DNA from: Jannaschia donghaensis
GTDB taxonomy: Bacteria > Pseudomonadota > Alphaproteobacteria > Rhodobacterales > Rhodobacteraceae
Length of the DNA stretch: 64,000 nt
Direction of reading: 5' to 3'
NCBI RefSeq assembly: GCF_001403795.1
Contig: NZ_CXSU01000005.1
Location: 527,597-591,596 of the forward strand
Part shown: in pieces, positions 54,073-62,224 of the stretch
Numbering within the stretch: position 1 is the stretch's first letter
Layout: each line of letters opens with the position of its first letter
Made by a program: the position numbers and the translations under genes
Notes under the pieces: model-generated
Databases searched by the model: none
The model's input: only the letters and a program-made list of their open reading frames with translations
What the model was told of the DNA's origin: nothing

Positions 54073-56013
54073 ATGCACGCCTTTCGCACCCACACCTGCG
54101 CCGGTCTGACGCGCGATAACGTGGGCGATACGGTCCGCCTGTCGGGCTGGGTCCACCGCATCCGTGATCACGGCGGCATCCTGTTCGTCGATCTGCGCGA
54201 CCATTACGGCATGACGCAGGTCCTGTGCGACCCCGACAGCCCGGTCTTCGCGCAGATGGAGAAGGTGCGGTCCGAATGGTGCATCCGCATCGACGGCACG
54301 GTGAAGGCGCGCGACGAAGGGTTGGTCAACGACAAGATCCCCACCGGCGAGATCGAGGTCTTCGTGCGCGACATGGAAGTGTTGGGGGCCGCGGACGAGC
54401 TGCCGCTGATGGTGTTCGGCGATCAGGAATACCCCGAGGAGACGCGCCTGAAATATCGCTTCCTCGACCTGCGGCGCCAGCAGATGCAGGAAAACATGAT
54501 CCTGCGGTCCAACGTGGTGCGCTCCATCCGCAACCGGATGTGGGACAAGGGGTTCAACGAATTTCAGACGCCGATCATCACCGCGTCGTCGCCCGAAGGC
54601 GCGCGCGACTTCGTCGTGCCGTCGCGTCTGCATCCTGGCCGCGTCTACGCTCTGCCGCAGGCCCCGCAGCAGTTTAAACAGCTGCTCATGGTGTCGGGGT
54701 TCGATAAGTACTTTCAGATCGCGCCCTGCTTTCGCGACGAAGATCCCCGTGCCGACCGGTCCCCGACCGACTTCTACCAGCTCGACATGGAGATGAGCTT
54801 CGTCTCGCAACAGGATGTGTTCGATACGATTCAGCCAGTGATTGGGGGTCTGTTCGAGGAGTTCGGTGGCGGCAAGACGGTCGATACGGACTGGCCGCTG
54901 ATTTCCTACGCCGATGCGGCGTTGATGTTCGGAACGGACAAGCCCGACCTGCGCAACCCGATCCGGATGCAGCGCGTGTCCGAGCATTTCCGCGGCTCCG
55001 GCTTTGCCATCTTCGCCAACCTGCTGGGAAAGGACGGCACCGAGATCCGCGCCATTCCCGCGCCCAAGGGTGGCTCGCGCAAGTTCTGCGACCGGATGAA
55101 CAAGTTCGCGCAGGAGCAGGGTCTGCCGGGTATGGGGTATATCTTCTGGCGGGAGGAAGAGGTGCCAGATGAAGCCCGTTACGATTCCGGCCATCCTCTT
55201 TTCCAAATTTGGTTTTCACAACTAGAAGAGTTGATTGATCGCGCCCCTGAAACTCTTTCTGAAGAACAGCGAGATTTTTTGGCTAGGCCGCTACCTAAGT
55301 CCATCGATGAAGTTCCTTTCAACACTCCGCGCTACTATGCAGGGGCCGGTCCGCTGGCCAAGAACATAGGACCCGAGCGGACTGAGGCCCTGCGGAAAGA
55401 ACTAGGCCTGGAGGTCGGCGATGCCGCCTTCTTCCTTGGCGGCAAGCCATCGGAGTTCGAGGCCGTTGCGGGGCGGGCACGCACCGTTATCGGTGACGAG
55501 CTTGGCTTGACGGATCAGGACCGCTTCGCCTTCGCATGGATTGTCGATTTCCCGATGTACGAGAAGGACGACGACGGCAAGATCGACTTCAGCCACAACC
55601 CATTCTCCATGCCCCAAGGCGGAATGGCCGCGCTGGAAGGCGACCCGTTGGAGGCTCTGGGCTATCAGTACGATCTGGCCTGCAACGGCTACGAGCTGAT
55701 TTCCGGCGCGATCCGGAACCACCGCCCCGAGATCATGTTCAAGGCATTCGAGCTGGCCGGATATGGTAAGGACGAGGTCGAGAAGCGCTTCGGCGGCATG
55801 GTCAAGGCGTTCCAGTATGGTGCCCCGCCCCACGGTGGCTGTGCTGCGGGCATCGACCGCATCGTGATGCTGCTGGCCGAGGAGGCAAACATCCGCGAGG
55901 TCATCCTGTTCCCGATGAACCAGCGGGCCGAAGACCTGATGATGGGTGCCCCGAGTGAGCCTGTGTCCGGCCAGCTGATGGAACTGGGCCTGCGGGTCGC
56001 GCCGAAGGACTGA
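54073..56013 (+). CDS. aspS: Aspartate--tRNA ligase with an extra 60-residue insert
   Basis: AspS charges tRNA with aspartate. The 646-residue product has an N-terminal OB-fold anticodon-binding domain (about residues 1-105), class II motif 2 in [14 protein letters not shown] and motif 3 in [14 protein letters not shown], and the bacterial GAD insert domain between. Typical alphaproteobacterial enzymes are about 590 residues. Here residues about 364-423 are extra, inserted in the GAD region between FWREEE and [17 protein letters not shown]. The insert is strikingly AT-rich compared with the rest (see separate entry). The ATG at 54073 begins [12 protein letters not shown]. Whether it is AspRS or a non-discriminating AsxRS is uncertain; gatCA in the window would suit mischarged Asn-tRNA or Gln-tRNA repair. 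Confidence 0.95.
   Translation: MHAFRTHTCAGLTRDNVGDTVRLSGWVHRIRDHGGILFVDLRDHYGMTQVLCDPDSPVFAQMEKVRSEWCIRIDGTVKARDEGLVNDKIPTGEIEVFVRDMEVLGAADELPLMVFGDQEYPEETRLKYRFLDLRRQQMQENMILRSNVVRSIRNRMWDKGFNEFQTPIITASSPEGARDFVVPSRLHPGRVYALPQAPQQFKQLLMVSGFDKYFQIAPCFRDEDPRADRSPTDFYQLDMEMSFVSQQDVFDTIQPVIGGLFEEFGGGKTVDTDWPLISYADAALMFGTDKPDLRNPIRMQRVSEHFRGSGFAIFANLLGKDGTEIRAIPAPKGGSRKFCDRMNKFAQEQGLPGMGYIFWREEEVPDEARYDSGHPLFQIWFSQLEELIDRAPETLSEEQRDFLARPLPKSIDEVPFNTPRYYAGAGPLAKNIGPERTEALRKELGLEVGDAAFFLGGKPSEFEAVAGRARTVIGDELGLTDQDRFAFAWIVDFPMYEKDDDGKIDFSHNPFSMPQGGMAALEGDPLEALGYQYDLACNGYELISGAIRNHRPEIMFKAFELAGYGKDEVEKRFGGMVKAFQYGAPPHGGCAAGIDRIVMLLAEEANIREVILFPMNQRAEDLMMGAPSEPVSGQLMELGLRVAPKD
55162..55341 (+). other. 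Low-G+C in-frame insertion inside aspS
   Basis: Within aspS, about 180 bases (roughly codons 364-423) encode a stretch, beginning [20 protein letters not shown], that standard alphaproteobacterial AspRS lacks as I remember it. By hand count 55201-55320 has 52 of 120 G or C (43%), against about 65% around it, with A/T-ending codons such as CTT, ATT, TTT, TCA, CTA, ACT and CCT that are rare in neighbouring genes. Boundaries are approximate. The reading frame is kept. It may be a recently acquired insertion or a recombinant patch. Confidence 0.6.
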
Positions 56014-56020
56014 TCGCGCG

Positions 56021-56050
56021 CACCGTCGCCCTGTGAAACGGGCGGCGGTG
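56021..56050 (+). terminator. Hairpin after aspS, likely terminator
   Basis: CACCGTCGCCC (56021-56031) and GGGCGGCGGTG (56040-56050) pair over 11 positions with one G-U, leaving an eight-base loop. GTCTTATAT follows instead of a clean uridine run, so termination may be partial. It begins eight bases after the aspS stop. Confidence 0.5.
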
Positions 56051-56066
56051 GTCTTATATCCGGGGC

Positions 56067-57413
56067 ATGAAATCGACTCTTGCCGCCATCAGGTTCGGAA
56101 CCGGGCTTTCCCCTGACCACGCGCCCCCCGCCGGGGCCGCGGCGATCCTCGCCGATCTGGACGGGCCCGATACCGCGGCCGCGACCTTTGCGATCGTACC
56201 GTGGTCGGCGCGCATGGCGACAATCCAGGATTTCGGGCGTCGACGCCGGGAACGCCGGGACGGCGATGCGCAGATGGAGGCCTTTCGCGTGGTGAACCGT
56301 CGGCTGTCCGATGGATACCACCGGGACCTTATGCAGACATTGCGCCGCGCCGCCACGGCCCCGGTCGGATTCCGGGACCGTCTGGCGTGGTTCTGGGCGG
56401 GGCATTTTGCCGTGGCCGACGGCGCGGGTCATCTGCGGCGCAGCGTCGGGTCGTACCACGACGGGGCGATCCGCCCCAATGTCTCCGGGCGCTTTGCCGA
56501 TCTGCTCAGGGCGGCCGTGACGCATCCCGCAATGCTGGCCTATCTGGATCAAAGCCGATCGATCGGCCCGAATTCGCCGCGCGGACGGCGGGGTGGGGGT
56601 GTGAATGAAAACCTGGCGCGCGAGGTGCTGGAACTGCACACTCTCGGCGTGGACGGCGGATACGATCAGACCGATGTCCGACAACTGTCGGAGCTTCTGA
56701 CCGGGCTGGGCATCGACCGAAACGGCAAAACGACCTTCCGCGCGAGTTTCGTGGAGCCGGGGTCGGAGACGGTGATGGGCCGCGCCTACGGCGGGGATAC
56801 GCCGAACCGGCACGACATTGCGGAGGTGCTGGAGGATCTGTCGGTACACCCGGCGACGGCGCGGCACCTGTCGCGCAAGCTGGCGGTGCATTTCATCGCC
56901 GATGTGCCTCCAGCCGATATGGTCGAGGCGATGGCCGCAACCTGGGCGCGGACGGGCGGGATGCTGCGCGCCGTCTATGCCACGATGCTGGATCATCCGG
57001 CGGCATGGGACCCGGAGCTGCGCAAGGCGCGAAAGCCGCTCGACATGGTCGCGGCGGCGCTGCGCGCGACGGGCAGCGCGGGGCGTCTGTCGGATCAACC
57101 GATGAAATTCGTGCGCGATAACCTGACGTCCCCGCTGGAACGGATGGGGCAGCCTTGGCTGCGCCCGCCCGGTCCCGACGGTTGGCCCGAGGAGGCGGCG
57201 GCCTGGATCACGCCGCAGGGGCTGGCCGCGCGGCTGGATTGGATCACCGATTTTGTCGGATGGCTGGACCCCGTGCCAGACCCGCGCGCCTTCGTCGATA
57301 CGGCGCTTGGTCCGCTGGCCGGACCGCGCACGCGGTTCGCGGCGGATGCAGCCGAAGATCGTGCGGCGGGGGTCGGCTTGATCCTCGCCTCTCCGAACTT
57401 TCAGCGAAGGTAG
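56067..57413 (+). CDS. DUF1800 family protein
   Basis: The 448-residue product fits the DUF1800 family: FRDRLAWFWAGHFAV near residue 105, NENLAREVLELHTLGVDGG near residue 185, YDQTDVRQLSELLTGLG, and HDIAEVLEDLSVHPATARHLSRKLAVHFI. No clear signal peptide is seen. DUF1800 proteins almost always lie next to a DUF1501 gene, as here. Their function is unknown; sulfatase-like or cell-surface roles have been suggested for partners. The start at 56067 begins MKSTLAAIRFGTGLSP. Four bases separate it from the next gene. Confidence 0.9.
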   Translation: MKSTLAAIRFGTGLSPDHAPPAGAAAILADLDGPDTAAATFAIVPWSARMATIQDFGRRRRERRDGDAQMEAFRVVNRRLSDGYHRDLMQTLRRAATAPVGFRDRLAWFWAGHFAVADGAGHLRRSVGSYHDGAIRPNVSGRFADLLRAAVTHPAMLAYLDQSRSIGPNSPRGRRGGGVNENLAREVLELHTLGVDGGYDQTDVRQLSELLTGLGIDRNGKTTFRASFVEPGSETVMGRAYGGDTPNRHDIAEVLEDLSVHPATARHLSRKLAVHFIADVPPADMVEAMAATWARTGGMLRAVYATMLDHPAAWDPELRKARKPLDMVAAALRATGSAGRLSDQPMKFVRDNLTSPLERMGQPWLRPPGPDGWPEEAAAWITPQGLAARLDWITDFVGWLDPVPDPRAFVDTALGPLAGPRTRFAADAAEDRAAGVGLILASPNFQRR

Positions 57414-57417
57414 AACC

Positions 57418-58575
57418 ATGGCCGGATTGAACAGACGCGACGTTCTGACGATGCTGGGGTGCTCGGCCGCCGCCTGGCCGCTGACGACGCCGATGGCTTT
57501 TGCCGCACTGCCGTCCGACAATCGACTGGTGGTCGTGGTCCTGCGCGGGGCGATGGACGGGATGGATGCGTTGCGTCCCTACGGCGATCCGCATCTGGCG
57601 ACGTTGCGACCGGACTTCGCGCTCGGGCCGCAAAGTGGTGCGACGGATCTGACAGGCTTTCACGCGTTGCATCCCGGTCTCGGCCCGCTTCTGCCGCTTT
57701 GGCGCGCGGGTGATCTGGGCTTCGTGCAGGCCGTCAGCACGCCATACCGCAGCGGGCGCAGTCATTTCGACGGACAGGACATTCTGGAGGCGGGGACGGC
57801 CGGCGATGTGCCACCGCTGCGCGGGCGCGACGGCTGGTTGAACCGCCTGCTGCCGCTGATCCCCGGCGCGCACGGGCGGACGGCCTTTGCTGTGGGACGC
57901 GACGAGATGCTGATTCTGCGCGGACCGGCCAATCATGCCAGCTGGGCCCCCGACGCGCGTCTGGACCTGGCCCCGGCCACGGCCGACCTGTTGCTGCACA
58001 GCTATCACGACGATACCCTGTTTCGCGAAAGCGCGGAGACGGCGTTGGGGCTGTCCGGCAGCGTGGCGCAGGTTGCCGGCAAGCGGGGCCAGGAGTTGTT
58101 CGCCTTCGCCGCCGGTCAATTGATGCAGGATGCCCGGATCGCGGCCCTGTCGTTGGGCGGCTGGGATTCGCACCGCCAGCAGGAGCGACAATTGCAGCGC
58201 GGGTTTACCGCCCTGTCGGCGGGGCTGCTTCGATTGCGCGACGATCTTGGCCCCGTTTGGGACAAGACGATGGTTGTGGTGATGACGGAGTTCGGACGTA
58301 CGGCGTTCCAGAACGGCACGCAGGGCACCGATCACGGAACGGGCGGGACGATGATCCTGGCCGGCGGAGCGCTCAGGGGGGGAAAGGTCTGGGGCGACTG
58401 GCCCGGTCTGGCCGAGGTACAGCTTCTGGACCGCCGCGATCTGATGCCGACGCGCGACGTCCGTGCCTATGCCGCCTGGGCGCTGCACGGGTTGTTCGGG
58501 ACGGGGCATGCTGCCCTGTCCTCGGTCGTCTTTCCGGGGCTCGACATGGGACCGGACCCCGGATTGATGGCCTGA
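57418..58575 (+). CDS. DUF1501 family protein, Tat-type signal
   Basis: The 385-residue product has a twin-arginine signal (LNRRDVLTMLGCSAAAWPL, residues 4-22, then PMAFA) and the DUF1501 domain, related to alkaline-phosphatase/sulfatase folds: LVVVVLRGAMDGMDAL, HFDGQDILEAGT, ALSLGGWDSHRQQ and TEFGRTAFQNGTQGTDHGTGG. Metal-binding Asp/His residues are visible but activity is unknown. It should act in the periplasm, so its cytoplasmic-looking DUF1800 partner may be exported with it. A convergent GNAT gene ends ten bases away. Confidence 0.9.
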   Translation: MAGLNRRDVLTMLGCSAAAWPLTTPMAFAALPSDNRLVVVVLRGAMDGMDALRPYGDPHLATLRPDFALGPQSGATDLTGFHALHPGLGPLLPLWRAGDLGFVQAVSTPYRSGRSHFDGQDILEAGTAGDVPPLRGRDGWLNRLLPLIPGAHGRTAFAVGRDEMLILRGPANHASWAPDARLDLAPATADLLLHSYHDDTLFRESAETALGLSGSVAQVAGKRGQELFAFAAGQLMQDARIAALSLGGWDSHRQQERQLQRGFTALSAGLLRLRDDLGPVWDKTMVVVMTEFGRTAFQNGTQGTDHGTGGTMILAGGALRGGKVWGDWPGLAEVQLLDRRDLMPTRDVRAYAAWALHGLFGTGHAALSSVVFPGLDMGPDPGLMA

Positions 58576-58584
58576 CGCGGCGCG

Positions 58585-59091
58585 TCAGGCGTAGGCGGGC
58601 AGCATCGCTTCCATCTTGACGGCCGGGAAGGTCACGCCGCCGCCGATGTCGGCGTCGACCTCCTGCCGCGCCTTAAAACCCATGCCGGCATAGAACCTGC
58701 GCGCCGTCACCGTCGACAGACATTCAAGCCGCGCCAGCCCCGCCGCCTCTGCCTCGGCCATCACGTGGCGCATGATTTGGGCGGCATAGCCCCTTTGAAG
58801 ATGATCGGGATGGGTCGCGACGTGGCGCACGTGGCCGGTGTCGCTTGCGTTCTTGGCGGTGGGATACCCCCGCGACCAGCCGCCGACGGACACCAGCCGG
58901 CCGTCGTCCTCGATCACGTGATAGGTGCCGCTGGCCAGCAGGTCGGGATTGGACTTCGCGATCAGTGGGTGGGCGATTCGCAGGACGTCCTCGGCGTAGT
59001 CCCCGCGCAACATGTGCGGATAGACCGCCATGAGCAACTCATCGACCGCCGGTCGGTCGGCCGGGGTCGCCGTTCTAAGCAAGATCGTCAT
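58585..59091 (-). CDS. GNAT-family N-acetyltransferase
   Basis: The 168-residue product is a compact GNAT: TILLRTATPADRPAVDELL at the start, the acetyl-CoA loop region HVRHVATHPDHLQRGYAAQIM near residue 92 (Q/R-x-x-G-x-A), and LSTVTARRFYAGMGFKARQE near residue 130. The acceptor is unknown. The ATG at 59091 follows GGAGG on its strand. The longer frame to 59325 is not supported. It lies alone, upstream (in genome order) of a stretch without genes. Confidence 0.86.
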   Translation of the reverse strand: MTILLRTATPADRPAVDELLMAVYPHMLRGDYAEDVLRIAHPLIAKSNPDLLASGTYHVIEDDGRLVSVGGWSRGYPTAKNASDTGHVRHVATHPDHLQRGYAAQIMRHVMAEAEAAGLARLECLSTVTARRFYAGMGFKARQEVDADIGGGVTFPAVKMEAMLPAYA

Positions 59092-59422
59092 CTGAACCTC
59101 CATTCTGGATGGCATCCCGACCGGATCGGCGGGAACGCACGCCCATCTTTGCGAAAGGAAGATTAAATTTAGGTTTAGATTTGACAGAGATAAGGCTTTG
59201 GGGACGCATAGCCGCAATGTCGTCCAAGCCGCATCGGCCGGCGCTTTGTCATGCCGGGACGGGGCAGGGGCCGCAAAAGGCCGATACGGCCTTCGATTTC
59301 TCGATGCGCCGATGGATGTTTGCACCTACGACGCCGGCAGATTTTCGCCTGCTCTGGCGGTTGCATCCCGAGGGAGAGCGATCGACTGACTTGATGGGCC
59401 CCCGATCAGGCGTCCGGACGTG
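59092..59422. other. Stretch without a recognisable gene
   Basis: Between the GNAT start and the rpmG terminator I find no credible gene. Short overlapping frames exist in several directions but have no ribosome-binding site or family resemblance. The first 95 bases are AT-rich (GATTAAATTTAGGTTTAGAT at 59161-59180) with a TTGACA at 59182-59187, so promoter activity is possible. No tRNA or terminator was seen. Confidence 0.4.
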
Positions 59423-59455
59423 AAAAGGGCCGCTGCGGTCTGCCCGCGCGGCCCT
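59423..59455 (-). terminator. Intrinsic terminator of rpmG
   Basis: On the minus strand AGGGCCGC (59455-59448) and GCGGCCCT (59433-59426) form an eight-base-pair stem with a 14-base loop, followed by TTTTCA. It lies 37 bases after the rpmG stop. Confidence 0.8.
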
Positions 59456-59491
59456 GTCGTCATCTGGTCGGTCGATGGTTCGGGCAGGGCC

Positions 59492-59659
59492 CTACTTGAT
59501 CTTCCCTTCCTTGTACTCGACGTGCTTGCGCACAACGGGGTCGTATTTCTTGACGACCATCTTTTCGGTCATCGTGCGCGCGTTCTTCTTGGTCACATAG
59601 AAGTGGCCGGTGCCGGCAGAGGAATTCAGCCGAATCTTGATCGTGGTGGGCTTCGCCAT
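59492..59659 (-). CDS. rpmG: 50S ribosomal protein L33
   Basis: The 55-residue product is [20 protein letters not shown] at the start, [20 protein letters not shown] in the middle and [15 protein letters not shown] at the end, a standard L33 of the large ribosomal subunit lacking the zinc cysteines, as in most Alphaproteobacteria. The ATG is at 59659 and the stop TAG (CTA on the plus strand) at 59492. It is below typical size thresholds. An intrinsic terminator follows. Upstream lies the interrupted PAS-like gene after about 105 bases. Confidence 0.95.
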   Translation of the reverse strand: MAKPTTIKIRLNSSAGTGHFYVTKKNARTMTEKMVVKKYDPVVRKHVEYKEGKIK

Positions 59660-59764
59660 CGGGTGTCTCCTGTGGGCGGGCGGAGGGGGCCGGTGGCACC
59701 TCCGATTGTCCGGAAGCTGCCTTCTAGCCGTCTCGGAGGGGGTGTCAACCCGAAGGGTCGGCGG

Positions 59765-60211
59765 TCAGGGACCGGGGGCGAGCCTGATCTGCACCATTCC
59801 GTCGATATCCGAGGGGCTCAACGCGACCGTCCGCGACCCGGCCCGCTCATGGATATAGCTGAGATCCAGTTTCAGGCGCATTTCCTCTCCGGCGCGGGCA
59901 CGGCGAAGCGCGTCCTGCACCGCGGGCCGTTCGGGGGGGTGCCAGAAACTGGTGAGCGCAAGGCCCCGCAGATCGTCCCTAACGGAAAACCCGAGATCTT
60001 CGAGAAATCGCGGCGCGGTGGCGGCGATGCAACCGTCGTCCTTGATCAGACCTTTGGGCACGGCATCGCACTCCAACTCGGGGCCGTCCCTTCAGACGGC
60101 GGCGGCGCGAAGAATTTGCGCATCGCTCGGGGTATCCGGGTCCACGGCATCACCATCTCCGACATCTGCCCCGACACTCTCGAATAAAGAGTTGAGTCGA
60201 ATCAGGCTCAT
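59765..60211 (-). pseudogene. PAS-like gene interrupted by an in-frame TGA
   Basis: In one frame on the minus strand the sequence runs from ATG 60211 through MSLIRLNSLFESVGADVGDG and DAVDPDTPSDAQILRAAAV, meets TGA at 60094-60092, and continues RDGPELECDAVPKGLIKDDG then CIAATAPRFLEDLGFSV to a stop at 59765. Codon use is good on both sides of the TGA, which suggests one former gene of about 148 codons with a nonsense change (for example from CGA or GGA). The second part resembles a PAS-type sensory domain, with LGLALTSFWHPPER-like phrasing. No Shine-Dalgarno precedes 60211. A short real protein from TTG 60076 cannot be excluded. Confidence 0.4.
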
Positions 60212-60278
60212 GGCAAGGGCGGCCGCGCAGAATCCCCTCTTTTGAGGCGAATTGCGCTTCAAGCCAGGGGCGATTTGC

Positions 60279-60657
60279 GTGCGGGGGGCCTGTAAGCCGG
60301 ATTTTGTTCCCCGGATCTCTCCGGTTCGACGACCATTCATCTGGACCGCGAATCGCTTCGCGGCCTCAAGCTGCCAACCCGGACCCCTGGGGCGAAGCGC
60401 CTTGCCCGGCCCGAAGGCATGGACGCGGGATCCCTATTCGGCATTGCTCCCGGTGGGGCTTGCCATGCGGGGAACGTTGCCGCCCCCCCGGTGCGCTCTT
60501 ACCGCACCGTTTCACCCTGGCCCCCGCGAACGGGGGTGGTTTGTTTTCTGTGGCGCTGTCCGTCGGGTTGCCCCGCCCGGGCGTTACCCGGCACCGTCGC
60601 TTCGTGGAGTCCGGACTTTCCTCGACCTCGCAGCCGCGGTCGTCCGGCCCCCCGCAC
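60279..60657 (-). ncRNA. rnpB: RNase P RNA (type A)
   Basis: On the minus strand GAGGAAAGTCCGGACTCC, the universal 5' core of RNase P RNA, is at about 60622-60605, and AACAAAATCCGGCTTA near 60310-60294 gives the matching 3' core (P4). The ends pair perfectly: GTGCGGGGGGCC at 60657-60646 with GGCCCCCCGCAC at 60290-60279 form the P1 helix, which sets the boundaries at about 379 nt. The ACAGAAAACAAACC and GGGTGAAACGGTGCGGTAAG segments are also typical. Long frames reading through this region are not coding. RNase P RNA matures tRNA 5' ends with RnpA. Confidence 0.95.
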
Positions 60658-60706
60658 GTTTCGCGGGCTATGCGGGGCCGGGACGCGCGTCAATGGGGAG
60701 CTTCGG

Positions 60707-61378
60707 TCAGGCTGGGAAACGAATGGCGAGATCGGAGGCCATGGCTGCATCGATCCCATCCAGAGGTCCGTCGACACCGGGTCGAAAGCGCAGGCGAAAC
60801 GCGGCAAGCCGGGTCGCATCGTCCACGTCCGATGTCATGCCGAAGGCGCGCAGGTCGTCGTGAAAGGTATCGGTCTTGGCGTCGGCAATCCGGGGCCAGA
60901 CGGTCAGGCCACGCCGCGCGAAGCGGTGCCAGTCGAACCGGCGGCCGGGGTCGATCTTGCGGCCGGGGGCACAATCGGAATGGCCGATGACGCCCTTTGC
61001 CGCGATGCCGTGGCGGTCCATCAGATCGTGCAACAGCGCGTCGAGCACATCCATCTGGGGGGCCGGAAAGGGCGACTGCCCGTCGTTCGACAACTCGATC
61101 CCGAGGGAGCGTGAATTTATGTCGTCGGACGCCCCCCAGCGACCCGCCCCGGCATGCCATGCCCGACGATCGTCGGCGACCAGGCGCGCAACGTCGCCAC
61201 ACTCCCCGATCACGTAATGGCACGATACCTCGGTCGCCGGGTCGCACAACCGCTTGATCGCGGGACCCGGCCCGCCCTGCATCGCGGTGTAGTGGATGAC
61301 GATCAGGTCCGGCGCGGTCACGCCATTGCGGCGCGGACCGTGGTTCGGGCTGGGGCAGTCCCGGATGGACAGCGGCAC
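60707..61378 (-). CDS. AmiD-type N-acetylmuramoyl-L-alanine amidase
   Basis: The 223-residue product is an Amidase_2 domain enzyme that cleaves the amide between MurNAc and L-Ala in peptidoglycan or anhydro-muropeptides. It has LIVIHYTAMQGG near residue 26 (zinc His), EVSCHYVIGECGDVARLVAD, RAWHAGAGRWG, and GHSDCAPGRKIDPGRRFDW near residue 130 (zinc His and Asp). No signal peptide is evident, so a cytoplasmic AmpD-like or leaderless form is possible. It starts with GTG at 61378, just six bases after the lipoprotein stop. The two are likely co-transcribed. Confidence 0.9.
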   Translation of the reverse strand: MPLSIRDCPSPNHGPRRNGVTAPDLIVIHYTAMQGGPGPAIKRLCDPATEVSCHYVIGECGDVARLVADDRRAWHAGAGRWGASDDINSRSLGIELSNDGQSPFPAPQMDVLDALLHDLMDRHGIAAKGVIGHSDCAPGRKIDPGRRFDWHRFARRGLTVWPRIADAKTDTFHDDLRAFGMTSDVDDATRLAAFRLRFRPGVDGPLDGIDAAMASDLAIRFPA

Positions 61379-61384
61379 GGGCGT

Positions 61385-62194
61385 CTAGTTCTGGACCAGC
61401 CGCCGCACGACCGAAGGGTCCCAACCGCAGGCGTTGCCGTCGCCATCGGGGTCGATGCCCAGACGGTCGCGGTCTGGACCACCGGCGGTCAGGAAATCCT
61501 CCTGCGCGATGTCGTCGCTGCGGTAGTTCTGGCATTTGGCCGCGGCGCGACTGGCCGACGCACCTAAACCTCGTCTGAACGCGCCTTGCGTTCCGACCGG
61601 TTTCGCCGGGCCAAGCGCATAGGCGAAGATGTTCGGCCCGGTGCTGTCCGGGCGCTGCAATTCGGTGGGCGTGACCAGCTGATACTGCTGGCGCGCGGCG
61701 CGCAGGCGTTCTGCGTCCGCCGCGATATCACGCTGGGCCGACACGGCGGCGAAATCCTGTTCGCTGCTGATCGTCGGATTGTCGCGGTCGAGGTTGAGGT
61801 CCTGCGGCGTGCCGGTGGCCGTCGCGGTCGGCAGGGGGGCCGGTGCACCCGAACTGGCCAGAGGCGCGGACCCGCCCGAGGGAAGCGGCGCGGCGGGGCG
61901 GCCAAGCGCGGCGCGGGTCTGATTGGCCAGATCCTCCGCCTCAGACGACGGCGCGGGAAACGGCAAGGTCTGCTGGCCAGGCGCGGCGGCCACGACGGTG
62001 CCAGGCGGTGGGGCCTGAACGGTTGCGGGAGGCTGCAGCGGGGTGCGCCCCGTCAGCTGCGCCTCCCGCCGGGCGATCACTTGGTCGGGTGTGTCGAAAC
62101 CGGCCCCCCGTGACCCGCTGTCGGGCAACGGCGGCGCGCAGGCGGCCAGAAGGATCGCGGCCCCAAGGCCCAAGGATATCTTGATCGGTCGCAT
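61385..62194 (-). CDS. Lipoprotein with Excalibur-type calcium-binding tail
   Basis: The 269-residue product has a lipoprotein signal with a lipobox at LLAACAPPLP (Cys19), a long Pro/Ala/Thr-rich linker (about residues 45-135), and a C-terminal segment AAKCQNYRSDDIAQEDFLTA followed by DPDGDGNACGWDPSV with the Asp-x-Asp-x-Asp-Gly-x-x-Cys pattern of Excalibur domains. Such domains bind calcium and often sit on exported proteins. It precedes the amidase gene by six bases, which suggests a shared envelope role. gatA follows in genome order on the same strand after 30 bases. Confidence 0.72.
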   Translation of the reverse strand: MRPIKISLGLGAAILLAACAPPLPDSGSRGAGFDTPDQVIARREAQLTGRTPLQPPATVQAPPPGTVVAAAPGQQTLPFPAPSSEAEDLANQTRAALGRPAAPLPSGGSAPLASSGAPAPLPTATATGTPQDLNLDRDNPTISSEQDFAAVSAQRDIAADAERLRAARQQYQLVTPTELQRPDSTGPNIFAYALGPAKPVGTQGAFRRGLGASASRAAAKCQNYRSDDIAQEDFLTAGGPDRDRLGIDPDGDGNACGWDPSVVRRLVQN

Positions 62195-62224
62195 GTCTGC
62201 CTCGGCGTCAGTCTTTTGTGGACC

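Noticed and set aside
59109-59423. 104-codon plus-strand frame between GNAT and rpmG
   Set aside because: It has no Shine-Dalgarno sequence, no recognisable domain and competes with other frames of similar length.
60252-61114. Several long plus-strand frames around 60.3-61.1 kb
   Set aside because: They lie over rnpB and the amidase gene on the opposite strand; the RNase P RNA core and P1 helix explain the region.
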